Below are positions 63,247 to 64,000 of a stretch of 64,000 nt of DNA, piece by piece. The stretch is from Petunia secreta (Eukaryota > Streptophyta > Magnoliopsida > Solanales > Solanaceae): assembly GCA_029990175.1 (NCBI GenBank), contig JARKIP010000005.1, positions 53,867,001 through 53,931,000 on the forward strand, read 5' to 3'. Positions within the stretch are counted from its first letter, which is position 1. Every line of letters starts with the position of its first letter. The notes beneath the pieces were generated by a model. The model searched no databases and was not told where the DNA came from. It saw nothing but the letters and a program-made list of their open reading frames with translations. The translations under genes and the position numbers were made by a program.

Positions 63247-64000
63247 ATGTCTTCTCGCAACATGACTGATGCTGAAAATGCTCCCTCCGCCGCTGTTGCC
63301 GCCACGGCGCCCGCCATGGTGCCACCGCAGGCCATGGTAGTTACGGACAAAAAAGGGAAGAAAAGGGAGAGGAAGCCCAAAGATTTTGGGCCAGAAAAAC
63401 TCTACACCGATATTCTCCCGAAGAAATTCACTTACGATGACGACTGCAAGGTTAGTACTCAAAACGACGTTCAACTGGCCAAGAAGAAAAATATTCCAGT
63501 AGACTCAGTTTTTTGTGCCGTTACCGAGGAGTCAATACCACGGATTATGGAAGATTGTGGTTGGAAAGAGGGTGAGATCGACGTAGTGTGCCCTCCAAGG
63601 AGATCGACTCTGACCACCTTTTACGGGGGTCACTCTGCCGTTTTGACATACCCCTTTACGATCGGGTTTACTTTGCCGATCGACCCAATGATCGAGGAAT
63701 TCTGTCGCATGTACAAGGTGTGTTTGGCGCAGATTTCTCCGATGGTATGGCGCTTGGTCGCCATGTACCGATGGATTGGAAAGAAGGTGGGGGTGGAGGT
63801 GACACTTAGGCATATCCTTCACCTATATTCCCCTCGAGTTTATAAGGCGGGCATCATTACCGTGCAGAAGCGAGGTAGTCGAGCCTTAATTTCCGATAAC
63901 GATGACGACCTTAGGGCGTGGGATCAACGCTTCGTTTACATCCCCACGGAGCAGCTTGTGGCCCCAGGGGCTGAACGCCTTCCGGTTGGGTGGAACCGAA
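63247..64000 (+). CDS. Antisense ORF of T5: 'putative gypsy-type transposon' protein, intact N-terminal 251 codons
   Basis: The longest undamaged reading frame outside gag/pol, open from ATG 63247 to the window edge with no stop. Residues 1-34 are Ala/Pro-rich and probably disordered. Residues 35-48 (KKGKKRERKPKDFG) are strongly basic and could act as a nuclear signal. Residues 120-230 form the recognisable domain, with GHSAVLTYPFTIGFTLPIDP, MIEEFCRMYKVCLAQISPMV, WRLVAMYRWIGKKVGVEVTL and RHILHLYSPRVYKAGIITVQ. This is the pattern of the plant 'putative gypsy type transposon' family (PF04195-like, assigned by eye). In complete relatives a long coiled coil follows, as in T0 (1549-2307). It has its own TATA box and runs against the element's gag-pol direction. 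Molecular function is unknown. Splicing beyond residue 251 is possible. Confidence 0.75.
   Translation, partial: MSSRNMTDAENAPSAAVAATAPAMVPPQAMVVTDKKGKKRERKPKDFGPEKLYTDILPKKFTYDDDCKVSTQNDVQLAKKKNIPVDSVFCAVTEESIPRIMEDCGWKEGEIDVVCPPRRSTLTTFYGGHSAVLTYPFTIGFTLPIDPMIEEFCRMYKVCLAQISPMVWRLVAMYRWIGKKVGVEVTLRHILHLYSPRVYKAGIITVQKRGSRALISDNDDDLRAWDQRFVYIPTEQLVAPGAERLPVGWNR

Larger units (their letters stand above)
60088..64000 (-). mobile_element. T5: Tat-lineage element with long LTR, minus strand, runs out of window
   Basis: Left end is a 2.8-kb 3' LTR (60088-62890), then the complement of a PPT, then an antisense ORF on the plus strand from 63247. Gag-pol would lie beyond 64000. It inserted into the LTR of T4. 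The intact antisense ORF suggests a fairly young copy. Confidence 0.75.

Overview
This window is a plant nuclear heterochromatin-type segment made almost entirely of transposable elements, most of them decayed and several nested inside one another. I see no intact host gene, rRNA or tRNA gene. Dicot, probably Solanaceae, is an inference: the RTE-type LINE 3' ends, the Tat-lineage Ty3/gypsy elements with antisense ORFs, the SIRE-like copia with an extra 3' ORF and the minisatellite-rich long LTRs resemble families I associate with Nicotiana and relatives. I could not run a search to confirm this.

Layout. 1-5733: minus-strand Tat-lineage remnant T0, with an antisense coiled-coil ORF on the plus strand that still shows intron signals, then gag-protease and a 5' LTR. 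5734-8204: AT-rich gene-free DNA with a Stowaway-like MITE and a CACTA-like end. 8205-14595: element T1 (plus strand, both LTRs). 14596-17121: AT-rich DNA, a Stowaway MITE, and two RTE LINE 3' portions lying tail to tail. 17122-25859: SIRE-like copia element C1 (minus) with an unusual gag order and a long extra ORF. The 5' LTR of C1 is shattered by a solo LTR (25860-26342), by element T2 (26677-40581, minus, TSD ACAAA) and by T3 (40615-41735). T2 is itself interrupted by E3 (30015-37537, minus, a chromovirus-like Ty3/gypsy element, TSD GAAGA). 41736-42910: 3' part of a second copia, C2. 42911-57695: element D, with a 2.7-kb 5' LTR and an 8-kb composite 3' LTR region rich in internal tandem repeats. 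57696-59320: an LTR-like, TTTA-rich segment. 59321-60087: fragment T4 of the T1/T2 family. 60088-64000: element T5 (minus), with a 2.8-kb 3' LTR followed by the only long undamaged reading frame here, an antisense ORF starting at 63247 and still open at the window edge.

How the parts relate. T1, T2, T3 and T4 are one family: short LTRs of about 470-480 bp that start TGTGTGG and end near ATAAACA, a PBS of the type TTGGCGTCCACC, and a G-rich polypurine tract. T1 and T2 both lack the reverse-transcriptase palm and the integrase core, with the same internal junction, so they look like a non-autonomous family that would need proteins from a relative. T0, T1, T2, T3, T4 and T5 all carry an ORF or its remains pointing against the element's own transcription, next to the 3' LTR. 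In every case a TATA box lies about 100-215 bp upstream of the likely start. This repeated antisense module is the most interesting feature of the window.

Limits: boundaries come from reading LTR ends and target duplications by eye; domain names come from recognised motifs, not database searches; lineage names (Tat, SIRE, RTE, chromovirus) are family-level judgements.
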